64,000 bases of DNA from DATEUP01 sp041485285 (GTDB taxonomy: Archaea > Thermoplasmatota > DTKX01 > DATEUP01). Position numbers and translations under genes: made by a program. Positions 24,979-33,800 of the stretch are shown here, one piece after another. The stretch covers positions 1 through 64,000 of the forward strand of contig JBGPJF010000006.1 of assembly GCA_041485285.1 (NCBI GenBank). Reading direction: 5' to 3'. Positions within the stretch are counted from its first letter, which is position 1, and each line of letters starts with the position of its first letter. The notes under the pieces are model-generated. The model ran no database searches. It was not told the origin of the DNA and saw nothing but the letters and a program-made list of their open reading frames with translations.

Positions 24979-25617
24979 ATGTTGCAACAGTCTCAGCGGC
25001 AAAGCGCGTTTACGGCAGCTATCGGTGTTTTCGTTTTGATCGCTTTGGGCGCCGTTTCGGGGGCGGCATCGGCCACAATCTCCACTTCCGTGACCGATGA
25101 AACCGGCGACGCGAGCAAGAAGACCGAACCATGGCAGGACGTCGTTAGCTGCGGCGTCAGCAAGGACGGAGACTCCTTCACCTTCACCCAGGAGATGGCC
25201 GAAAACATCCCCGCTTCGCCATACGTCACCGGTAACCACTCGCTGTTCTGGTTTTGGGGGATCGACACCGACACGGGCCTTGTTCCATCGGGTTACCCCT
25301 TTGCCACCGGCAACGGCTCGGGCACGCACCCGGAAGACTTCTTCTTGGAGCTCGAGGCCGATTCTTCGGGATGGACGGCGTACGTAATCGAACGCCGGCC
25401 GTTGGTTAGCGGGGAGGAAGCTACCACGACAGGGGTCGATTTCAGCGTTAATGGGAAAGTCGCCACACTGGTCGTCTCCAAGGACGTCATTGGCGACCCT
25501 TCGACCTTCACGTTTTGGATCGGGACCTTGGTTTTGAAAAGCGCCCATCTTGGCGATCAGGGATGGACGATCCTCGACTTCTGCGGCTCCCCCCCCGGCG
25601 CTTGGCCGCCCGCATAG
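24979..25617 (+). CDS. Secreted hypothetical protein, parent copy of duplicated C-terminus
   Basis: 212 residues. A signal peptide (IGVFVLIALGAVSGAASA) precedes an extracellular beta-rich domain containing DETGDAS, two cysteines (VVSCGV and DFCGSP, possibly disulfide-linked) and an acidic, Ser/Thr-rich middle. The C-terminal ~110 residues and the following gene recur at 36.1-36.6 kb. Here an 8-C tract near the end reads through to ...PGAWPPA and stop. ATG at 24979 is preferred to an upstream TTG at 24886. It is followed after 30 nt by another exported protein. Fold and function unknown. Confidence 0.68.
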   Translation: MLQQSQRQSAFTAAIGVFVLIALGAVSGAASATISTSVTDETGDASKKTEPWQDVVSCGVSKDGDSFTFTQEMAENIPASPYVTGNHSLFWFWGIDTDTGLVPSGYPFATGNGSGTHPEDFFLELEADSSGWTAYVIERRPLVSGEEATTTGVDFSVNGKVATLVVSKDVIGDPSTFTFWIGTLVLKSAHLGDQGWTILDFCGSPPGAWPPA

Positions 25618-25788
25618 GCTCCCTCGACGCTCAATGGAGGCAAGAAAATGGCTCGAAACCCCACCAAACCACGACTCTTTGTGCCCGAAGCGTTCGCGAT
25701 CGCCACACTTTCGCTTCTCGCTGCAGCGATCGTCCCCGGACCCGCTTCGGCGGCGCAGACCTTCACGTGGGAGCTATCCTGCGACGGC
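25270..25788. repeat. Duplicated segment, left copy
   Basis: About 520 bp that recur as a diverged direct repeat at 36062-36580. They cover the 3' half of the first secreted gene, the GGAGG ribosome-binding site and the 5' end of the next gene (through the signal peptide). Many stretches are identical while others differ at third positions, so the duplication is not brand-new. The two copies flank the two large SBBP-propeller genes. Confidence 0.85.
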
Positions 25789-26127
25789 AATGGGGGAGGC
25801 GCCTATGTCGCCTGGGATTGGCTGATCGACGGGGTCGCAATCGAAGGCGCGGCGGGCTCGGCAAGTTGCCTGCAAACCTCGTCGGCAAACGGCTCTGCAG
25901 AGCGTCCAAGCAGCGCAAACGGGTTCACCGCGAGGATCGCGGTGTCGGCGGGGGGAACTGTGAAGGACAATACGGCCACGAAGACTTTCGCAGAGGGCAA
26001 GGAGTTCAAAACGCAAGTCGGGGTGGCGCTGACCGTCAGCGATCATTGCGGAGGGAAGCAGTCGACCGGGCCGCCCTGCATCGAACTGCAAGCGAAGGAA
26101 AGCGGGCTCTTCAAGGTAAATGCGTAG
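25648..26127 (+). CDS. Small secreted hypothetical protein
   Basis: 159 residues with a signal peptide (FAIATLSLLAAAIVPGPASAAQ) and a mature domain with four cysteines (ELSCDG, ASCLQ, DHCGGK, PPCIEL) that could form two disulfides. The Ser/Ala/Asn-rich middle and regular beta-like alternation suggest a small surface domain. ATG at 25648 follows GGAGG by 7 nt. It is 30 nt downstream of the other secreted gene and likely cotranscribed. A truncated relative remains at 36439. Confidence 0.68.
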   Translation: MARNPTKPRLFVPEAFAIATLSLLAAAIVPGPASAAQTFTWELSCDGNGGGAYVAWDWLIDGVAIEGAAGSASCLQTSSANGSAERPSSANGFTARIAVSAGGTVKDNTATKTFAEGKEFKTQVGVALTVSDHCGGKQSTGPPCIELQAKESGLFKVNA

Positions 26128-26358
26128 GGGGCACGGAACCGGGAAGATCTCCGGGGGGACCATTATGAAGCACCACCAGGAACGCCGGACCCGGGCCACG
26201 ATCGCCGCGCTTCCTACGGCGCGTGATCTTACACCAATCTCCTTATGTGCGCGGGGGGCCGCCACCCGCAAGGCCTTATCCGCTCCCCGTCGCCCCAATG
26301 AAAGGACGATCCGATCGTCTGACGGGGGGCGCGTGCATTGATTGGAGCAAGGGGCGCC

Positions 26359-29300
26359 GTGCCGAGCGTGTCCGCAGGCACCTGCGTCGTTTTCCTCCTG
26401 GCTCTCATCATGATAGTGCCTGGCGCCCCGTCGAGCAACGGCGGCCCCCCAGGGCTGATGGCCATCCTCACAGGGGGACAGGCAGGCGACGCCTCCCATC
26501 AATCGCCTGGGCCGGTATTTTCTCCAGCCTACCAGCCGGGACGGGGCGCCGAACCGTCGGAACGGTCGGCGCAAACCGGATACTTCACGCGAAACGATGG
26601 GCAGGTCCCAAACCCCGACGTCGTGTTTTACGGTCAGTCCGGCGACCTCAACTTCGGGTTCGGGCCAAGCTCGATTCAGGTTTCCGCCGCCAGGGAGGAA
26701 GGGGCAGCGGGCGACAATGTCCCGCTCTTCGAAATACAGCTCCCGGGTGCCCGCAGGGTGGCCCCGAGAGGGGAAGAGATAACGCCCTTCTACAGCAATT
26801 TCCTGCTCGGCCGCGACCCGTCAGGTTGGCTAACCTCCGTGCCCAATTACCGGAGCATCACCTATGACGATGTCTACCCGGGCGTAGATCTTGCCTACGA
26901 CTTCGAAGGGTCCCGGGCCAAGTACACGCTGAACGTTGAGGCCGGCGCGAGCATTGATTCTATCCGACTCCGCTACGTCGGTGTCGATGAGCTTGCCCTA
27001 ACGTCCACGGGAGACCTCTCTATCACGACCGCGCGCGGGGCGATCACCGACTCCGCCCCAGTTTCCTTTGAGGGAGGCGATCGCCCGTTGGGCTGCCGCT
27101 TCACACTCGCGGAACCGGACGAGGTAACCTTTGCTTGCCCTGATCGGAATCCCGACCTTTCCGCCGTCATCGACCCCTATGTTTACATGACGTACCTCGG
27201 CGGAGGGGGGGTTGAGGTGCAAGAGTATGGAAGGACCATCGAGCTCGATCAAGGGGGTGACGCCTACGTGACGGGGATGACTGATTCCGTAGGCTTCCCG
27301 GCCACATCGGGGGCTTACGGGACGAACCTCTTCGGCGGATACGACGTTCTGGTGGCGAAGTTCAACGCCAACGGCTCCTCCCTTGAGTATGCGACTTACG
27401 TGGGAGGGACGGGCAAAGACGAGGGCATCGCCATCTTGGCAGCGCCGAACGGTTCCGTCTACGTTGTTGGCAACACCGGTTCATCGGACTTCCCGGTGAC
27501 TGGAAACGCCGCCAATGGATCCTACGCGGGCGGGGCCTCCGACGCCTTTGTGTTCCGGCTCAGCCCCGCTGGGGACGCGCTTGAGTACTCGACCTTCCTC
27601 GGCGGACTTGGAGACGATGGGGCGATTGGATCGGCCTTCGACCCCACGGCGAGCTCCCCAGACATAATCTACGTTCAGGGAAACGCGGGATCCGCCGACT
27701 TCCCGGTTACTCCTGGCGCTTACGATGTGACCTACAGTGGCGGTTGGATTGACGTCTTCGTAACTCGCTTGAACACATCGAGCGGGGAGATGGAGTATGG
27801 AACCTTCCTCGGGGGCATCGACGGAGATTCGGGTCACTCCGTGGCCATCGGACAGGACGGAAGCGTCTACTCGTGCGTGCACACCTGGTCGGCGGACTTC
27901 CCGACGACCCCAGGCGCTTACAACCGCGTCAAACCCGGGGGCGCGGACATTGCCGTGACTAAAATGAATCGCTCCGGAGCTTCCCTCGATTGGTCAACGT
28001 TCGTGGGAGGTCGCGGTGAGGAGTACGCTTACGCACTAACGGTCACGGCGGCCGGGGAGCCCATCGTCGTGGGCCTCACGGCCTCGAACAACTTCCCCGT
28101 GTCCGCCGGAGCGTGGCAGGCCAATTTTGGCGGCGTCTCTGATGGGTTCATCTTCAAACTCTCCGCCGACGGCACCCAACTCAGCTATTCCACGTACCTT
28201 GGAGGGGCCGGAGACGATGGAGCGTTCGCGGTCAGGCTCGACCCGCAAGAGAAGGTTTTCGTGACGGGCCGCCTGGCGTCAACGACTTTTGCCACCTCCC
28301 CCGACGCGGTGAACGCCACCTACCTTGGCAACATCGATGCCTTCCTGGCGGTTTTCGACTTGGTGAACCGAACTCTCGTCTATGGCACCTATGTCGGGGG
28401 CCAATCGACCGATCAGGCGTGGGGGGTGGCTGTTGACGGAGACGGTGCTGCCCTCATCGCAGGATGGACAGAATCAACGGACCTCCCAGCGACAGCAAAC
28501 GCATTCGACCGCAGTCTCGGCGGCATCCGCGACGTGTTCGTTGCGAAAATCCGCATCCCCGCCTCCTACAACCTGACCTTCATCACCGACCCGCCCGGCC
28601 TGCGCCTGAACATTAGCGCCACGATCGTTTCCGCCAACCTGACGTGGCCATGCCTCCGAGGGGAACCCGTCGACGTTCGCGCGCCTTCGCCGCAGTTATC
28701 CGGCGGGGCAACGCGATATGTCTTCGATCGATGGGCGGACGGAGCCAGCGCAAGCCGGACCATCGAATGCTTTGCGGACCGCAATTACACGGCCCTTTTC
28801 AAGACCGAGTTCCTCGTCAACCTCACCGCTTCAGCGGCGAACGCCACTGGCCTCGCTGATGGAATTGGTTGGTCTACGACCGCGTCGTTCTGGTGGGCCA
28901 ATGGTTCGCGTCACGCGCTGAACGTCACTTCGCCGCAGGCGGTCGGCCAAAGCCGCTACGTCTTTCAGAATTGGTCCGACGGGTTGCCGCAAAACCACTC
29001 GATCACCATCGTGGGACCGATGTCGATTCAATTGGACTTTGCCCTCGAGCACCGCGTCTTCTTCTCAACCGTCCCCCCAGGGCGCCAGATTTCCGTTGAT
29101 GGGCAGGTCCTCGGGACGCCGGTGGCGTTTTGGTGGCCTGAGAATTCCTCGCGCGTGCTAGACGCCCCGACTCCCCAGGTCGTCGGCTCCTCTCGTTTCC
29201 AGTTCGTCGATTGGTCGTCCGGGATGGGCCGCAGTCACTCGTTCACCGTTTCCGCAACGGCGACCCTCTCTGCAAATTTCTCGACCGATTTTTGGTCCGT

Positions 29301-30792
29301 GATCGACACGCTCCCCGCGTTCCGCCCGGTGGCGGTGGATGGAGCGGTCTTGACGGCTCCGTTTGCGGGCTGGTGGGAAAAAGGCAGTACGCACACGATC
29401 GGAACGGTGAGCCCGCAGCAAGAGGGATCCCAAAGGCACGTGTTCTCGGCTTGGAGCGACAACGGGGCCCGGGTCCACAACGTGACGACCCAATCGTCCA
29501 TGAATTTCACCGCGACGTTTGGCATTGAGTTCTTGGTTGGCTTTCTCACGAAACCGACGGACCTCCCGGTGCTCGTTGATGGAGAACCGGTGGACACCCC
29601 CGTGAGCTTTTGGTGGGGCCGCGGCTCAAGGCACAGCCTGGACCTTGAGACCCCCCAGTCGACCGGCGACGTTCGTTACGTGTTTCTGAAGTGGTCGGAC
29701 GGGGGAGCTCTTGCGCACTTCTTCAACGCCGACGTCGCAGGCAACCTCACGGCCTCGTTTTTCCGGGAATTCCGGGTGACCGCCGACACGCAGCCCCCGA
29801 ACTACGACCTGATCCTTGACGATGTCCCGCAGCGCGGCCCGGTTTCCTTCTGGTGGCGGGAGAACAGCACCCACCGAATCGGCGCGAGCGCGAGCGACAC
29901 GCTCGGGCTCGAGCGCCGCGTTTTCAATTCTTGGTCGATTGGAGGACCCCGAACCCAGAATGTCACGGTCGAGGGCCCTATTGCCCTGATCGGGACTGTG
30001 AAGACGGAGTACCGGTGGGCCGTCTCCGCAAATGCCCCGGAACAACAGTTCGTCCTCGATGGCGCGCCTTTCTTGGCGCCCCGGTCCTTCTGGTTCGAAG
30101 AAGGGGCGACCCACGAATTCTCGGTCCCGCCGCCGCAGACCACCGGGAAGACGCGCTATGTCTTTGGATCATGGGCGGACGGCAACCTGGAAACGGATCG
30201 GACCGTCCATGTGACGGGCGCGGGGAACCTCTCGATCGTGTTTGACAAGGAGTTCCAAGTCACGATCGAATCAGACCCCCAAGGGCTCTCCCTGATCGTC
30301 GATGGATCTCCGGTCAGCACGCCCCAAAATTATTGGTGGAAAGACCAGTCGACGCACGCCCTGGACGTGGTCCCGGACCAGACGCTCTCGCAGCAGCCTT
30401 ACCGGTTCGGGGCGTGGTCAGACCGGCAAAGCGCTTCGCACTCGATCCTTGTTCGCGGGCCCCTAAACGTCAGCGCAGTTTTCGAAGTGGTTCCGGCCGG
30501 CGTGACCACGACGACCGCGGGTTTTGACTGGAGTCTCATCCTGGTGCTGGCTTCGGCAGGAGTGATCGGCGCGCTGGTTGTAACGCGCCGCAGGCGCGGG
30601 GCACCCGCGGCGGTTTCTACGGCCGTCGCCCCCGCCCGCGAACCCGCGGAAATGAGTATGGACGTGGCACCCGATGACCGCCCCCAAGCCGTGCCCGAAC
30701 CCGGGGGCGTGCCCTGTCCTCAGTGCGGTTCGTTCATTGCCTCGATGGCGCCCGATTGCCCTGCGTGCGGCCAGGCACTGGTTTGGGGGTGA
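26359..30792 (+). CDS. Giant membrane-anchored SBBP-propeller protein with cytosolic zinc ribbon
   Basis: About 1477 residues. Order: signal peptide; DUF7948-like domain beginning near FTRNDGQVPNPDVVFYG; seven SBBP repeats (each with a DFPVT-GAY...GG-D-FV pattern, nt 27.2-28.55 kb), which would close as a seven-bladed propeller; eight ~80-residue repeats with VDG...FWW...H...PQ...F-WSDG (nt 28.56-30.5 kb); one membrane helix (SLILVLASAGVIGALVV); RRRR stop-transfer; and a C-terminal zinc ribbon (CPQCG...CPACG). The ectodomain would sit outside and the zinc ribbon in the cytosol. Start is the GTG at 26359 with an AAGGGG element before it; a TTG at 26338 is the alternative. The gene lies 74 bp before the paralogous gene at 30867. 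Ligand unknown. Confidence 0.85.
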   Translation: MPSVSAGTCVVFLLALIMIVPGAPSSNGGPPGLMAILTGGQAGDASHQSPGPVFSPAYQPGRGAEPSERSAQTGYFTRNDGQVPNPDVVFYGQSGDLNFGFGPSSIQVSAAREEGAAGDNVPLFEIQLPGARRVAPRGEEITPFYSNFLLGRDPSGWLTSVPNYRSITYDDVYPGVDLAYDFEGSRAKYTLNVEAGASIDSIRLRYVGVDELALTSTGDLSITTARGAITDSAPVSFEGGDRPLGCRFTLAEPDEVTFACPDRNPDLSAVIDPYVYMTYLGGGGVEVQEYGRTIELDQGGDAYVTGMTDSVGFPATSGAYGTNLFGGYDVLVAKFNANGSSLEYATYVGGTGKDEGIAILAAPNGSVYVVGNTGSSDFPVTGNAANGSYAGGASDAFVFRLSPAGDALEYSTFLGGLGDDGAIGSAFDPTASSPDIIYVQGNAGSADFPVTPGAYDVTYSGGWIDVFVTRLNTSSGEMEYGTFLGGIDGDSGHSVAIGQDGSVYSCVHTWSADFPTTPGAYNRVKPGGADIAVTKMNRSGASLDWSTFVGGRGEEYAYALTVTAAGEPIVVGLTASNNFPVSAGAWQANFGGVSDGFIFKLSADGTQLSYSTYLGGAGDDGAFAVRLDPQEKVFVTGRLASTTFATSPDAVNATYLGNIDAFLAVFDLVNRTLVYGTYVGGQSTDQAWGVAVDGDGAALIAGWTESTDLPATANAFDRSLGGIRDVFVAKIRIPASYNLTFITDPPGLRLNISATIVSANLTWPCLRGEPVDVRAPSPQLSGGATRYVFDRWADGASASRTIECFADRNYTALFKTEFLVNLTASAANATGLADGIGWSTTASFWWANGSRHALNVTSPQAVGQSRYVFQNWSDGLPQNHSITIVGPMSIQLDFALEHRVFFSTVPPGRQISVDGQVLGTPVAFWWPENSSRVLDAPTPQVVGSSRFQFVDWSSGMGRSHSFTVSATATLSANFSTDFWSVIDTLPAFRPVAVDGAVLTAPFAGWWEKGSTHTIGTVSPQQEGSQRHVFSAWSDNGARVHNVTTQSSMNFTATFGIEFLVGFLTKPTDLPVLVDGEPVDTPVSFWWGRGSRHSLDLETPQSTGDVRYVFLKWSDGGALAHFFNADVAGNLTASFFREFRVTADTQPPNYDLILDDVPQRGPVSFWWRENSTHRIGASASDTLGLERRVFNSWSIGGPRTQNVTVEGPIALIGTVKTEYRWAVSANAPEQQFVLDGAPFLAPRSFWFEEGATHEFSVPPPQTTGKTRYVFGSWADGNLETDRTVHVTGAGNLSIVFDKEFQVTIESDPQGLSLIVDGSPVSTPQNYWWKDQSTHALDVVPDQTLSQQPYRFGAWSDRQSASHSILVRGPLNVSAVFEVVPAGVTTTTAGFDWSLILVLASAGVIGALVVTRRRRGAPAAVSTAVAPAREPAEMSMDVAPDDRPQAVPEPGGVPCPQCGSFIASMAPDCPACGQALVWG

Positions 30793-30866
30793 GGGAGTGG
30801 GGCATCAACGCCCGTTCCACCGCAAAGCGCATTGCCTCGCGCCCCTAGGACGATGGGAAAGCCGAG

Positions 30867-33800
30867 GTGGTTCGAATTAAGTTCCCTCGCACTGCCGCAT
30901 CCCAACATGGCCAGACGCCGGCGTCATCGCTTCGATTGATCGCGCTTGCGGTCGTGCACATCCTGCTCTTGGCGCCCACCAGCCTGATGGCTGCCCACGG
31001 GTCGGAGGAGATCCCCAATGACACCGATCTCGAGGGCGAGCCCGAAGGGGCCGCCGACTTCGTCGATCAGCGCGCGGCGTCGGTCGACGATGATGGGCTC
31101 CCCGAGCCTCGTTCCGAACGGGGCGCCTCCCGCGCAATTCCTTCCCGCTCCCCCTCGTTCGTCGCGAACCGAGGACAGCTCGATGCCCCGGGCGTCCTGT
31201 TCTATGCCTCATCCGGCCCGCTGCGCGTTGGGCTCACCCCTTCAGCGGTGCTTTACGATGTTCACGGCTCCGAAGGCGAGGTCGGCGGTGCCCTCGTCCG
31301 CGTCGATTTCCAGGACGCCCTCCCAATCACGCCTTCGGGGGAGGGCGAACGGGCTGTCAGAAGTCACTTCTTCACCGGGCCGGGCCCGTCCGAAGCCTGG
31401 ACGGACGTCCCGAGCTACGACCGCGTCACCTACAGCGGCCTTTGGAACGGAATCACGCTCACGTATGAACTAAGGGAAACCGGTCCCAAATACACGTTCA
31501 CCGTCGAGCCTGGCGCCGACGAGGCCCGGATCGCACTCAGGTATTCGGGGGTCAGCCGCCTCTCCATTGAAAAGGACGGTCGCCTCGTCGCGCAAACAGC
31601 GGTGGGGCCCCTCGAGGAGGACGCTCCTTCGGCCTGGACAGACGACGGAACCGCTGTCGAATGCGCATTCACCCTTCAAGGCCAAACGACGGTTGGCTTT
31701 CGATGCCTGGGCCGGGACGCCTCGGAGCGCTTGACGATCGACCCGCTCGTTTATGCAGCCCTCCTTGGAGGCGAGGGAAACGATTCCACCTTCGACATGA
31801 CGATCGACGCGCAGGGCAACGCGTATGCGGTCGGAAACACATCCTCGCGCGACTTCCCAACCACAATAGGCCCCTACGGCTCGCCAAACAAGGGCGGGAC
31901 GGTCGACGCGTTTGTAGCCAAGCTCAGCCCTGATGGGTCAGCACTCGTCTACGCAGCGTACATCGGCGGCTCCGACACGGATACGGCGTACGCCGTCCGC
32001 ACCGATGCGCAAGGGCGCGCGGTCGTCGTGGGCCGTACCGACTCCGCTGACTTCCCCGTGACATCGGGGGCCTACCAGGTTACAAAGGGAGCCGCGGGAA
32101 CGGGCCTTGCCGGCGAGGACTGCTTTGTGACGCGCCTCTCGCCCGATGGGGCGTCGCTTGAAATGTCAACATTCCTCGGCGGCGGTAACCAGGACTTTTG
32201 TACCGCGGTTTCTCTCGATGAAATGGGAGACATTTACGTCACGGGCCTCACGTGGGGGAATTTCACGACGACAACCGGCGCGTATCGCGAGACCGCCGCC
32301 GGGGGGCGCGAAGTCTTCGTAGTGAAGATGGCCTCGTCCGGCGCCTCCATCCTGTTCTCAACCTTCTTGGGGGGGCCCGGCCACGACGCTGGAAACGCCA
32401 TTGTCGTGGATTCGAACCACGACGTGTACGTGTCGGGCGAGGCGAAGCGCGGCTTCCCCGTAACGTTGGGAGCCTACCAAATGCGATTTGGAGGCGGCAA
32501 CGATGGCTTTGTTGCGAAATTGGATTCGGCCGGTGCGAACCTGCTTTACAGCACTTTCCTTGGTGGGTCTTCGGACGAGTATGCGACCGGCCTCGCCGTA
32601 GATGCATCAGGGAACGGGTTCGTAACGGGGTGGACCTGGTCGGACGATTTTCCAACGACCGCAGGAGCGTTTCAGACGGCGTATTCGGGCGGGACCTCCG
32701 ATGGTTGGCTCGTGAAAGTCGACCCCGCGGGCGCTTCATTGCAATACTCGACCTACATCGGCGGGAGCGGCGGCGAGTGGGCGAACGAGGTCGCGCTTGA
32801 TGCGAGCGGGGCGGCATGGGTTGCGGGGAACACCAACGCTGGCGACCTCTACACCACGGCCGACGCCGTGGCGTCTAACTACGGCGGTGGTGGGGCGGAT
32901 GGGATGCTCATTGAGATTTCTTCAAACGGGAGTAGCTCGCCTTACTCCTCGTATGTTGGCGGCGCAGCCTCCGACGAGTTGGCAAGCGTGGCAGTTGGGG
33001 CCGACGGAAAGATCTTTGCGGCCGGAACCTCGAAGTCCTCGGATCTGCCTATTACAGACCACGCGATCGATTCGACGCCGGGGGGCGCCCAAGATGTATT
33101 CGCCATCGCGATCGACTTCCGGCCCCGCGTCAACATTACGCTGACCACGGTGCCCGCCGGCCTCGAGGTTGCCTTCGATGGCCAGGCGCGGGCTGGCCCG
33201 GCCACCTTCGCATGTGCGGCGGGGTCCAGCGCCACGATCAGTGCCTCGCCTATTGCGCCGCGCGGGGACGCCCGGCTTGCGTTTGACAACTGGTCCGATG
33301 CCGGTGCCGCGGCGCATCAAATCCGCTGCAACGGCGACCGGACCTTTACGGCGCGCGCCCACCAGGAATTCCAAGCGCTGTTCAGAACCAGCCCCACTGA
33401 GTTCGAGGTAACGGTGGATGGAACCGCCGTCCGGGCCCCGGCCGAATTGTGGTGGCCGGAGGGGTCGGTGCACACGCTGGACGTGCAAACACCGCAACCC
33501 TTCGACCCCGACGTCCGATTTGTGTGGCGAGCTTGGAGTGACGGGGGGCCCATCAATCAGACGATAGTCGCGTTGAGGCCGGTGACCTTTCAAGCGGAGT
33601 TTCAACGGCAGTACCGGCTCACGACGACGGGGGTCACCGGGAACCCCCCGTGCGAAGCGGCGGAATGTTGGTTCAACGAGGGTGCCGAAGTAACTCTTTC
33701 AGTTCCAGCCGTCGAACCGATCGGCGACGGCGCGCGCAGGTCATTCAGGGGGTGGACCGGCGACCTACGATCGGAGCAGCTCGACGTCTCCGTCAGGATG

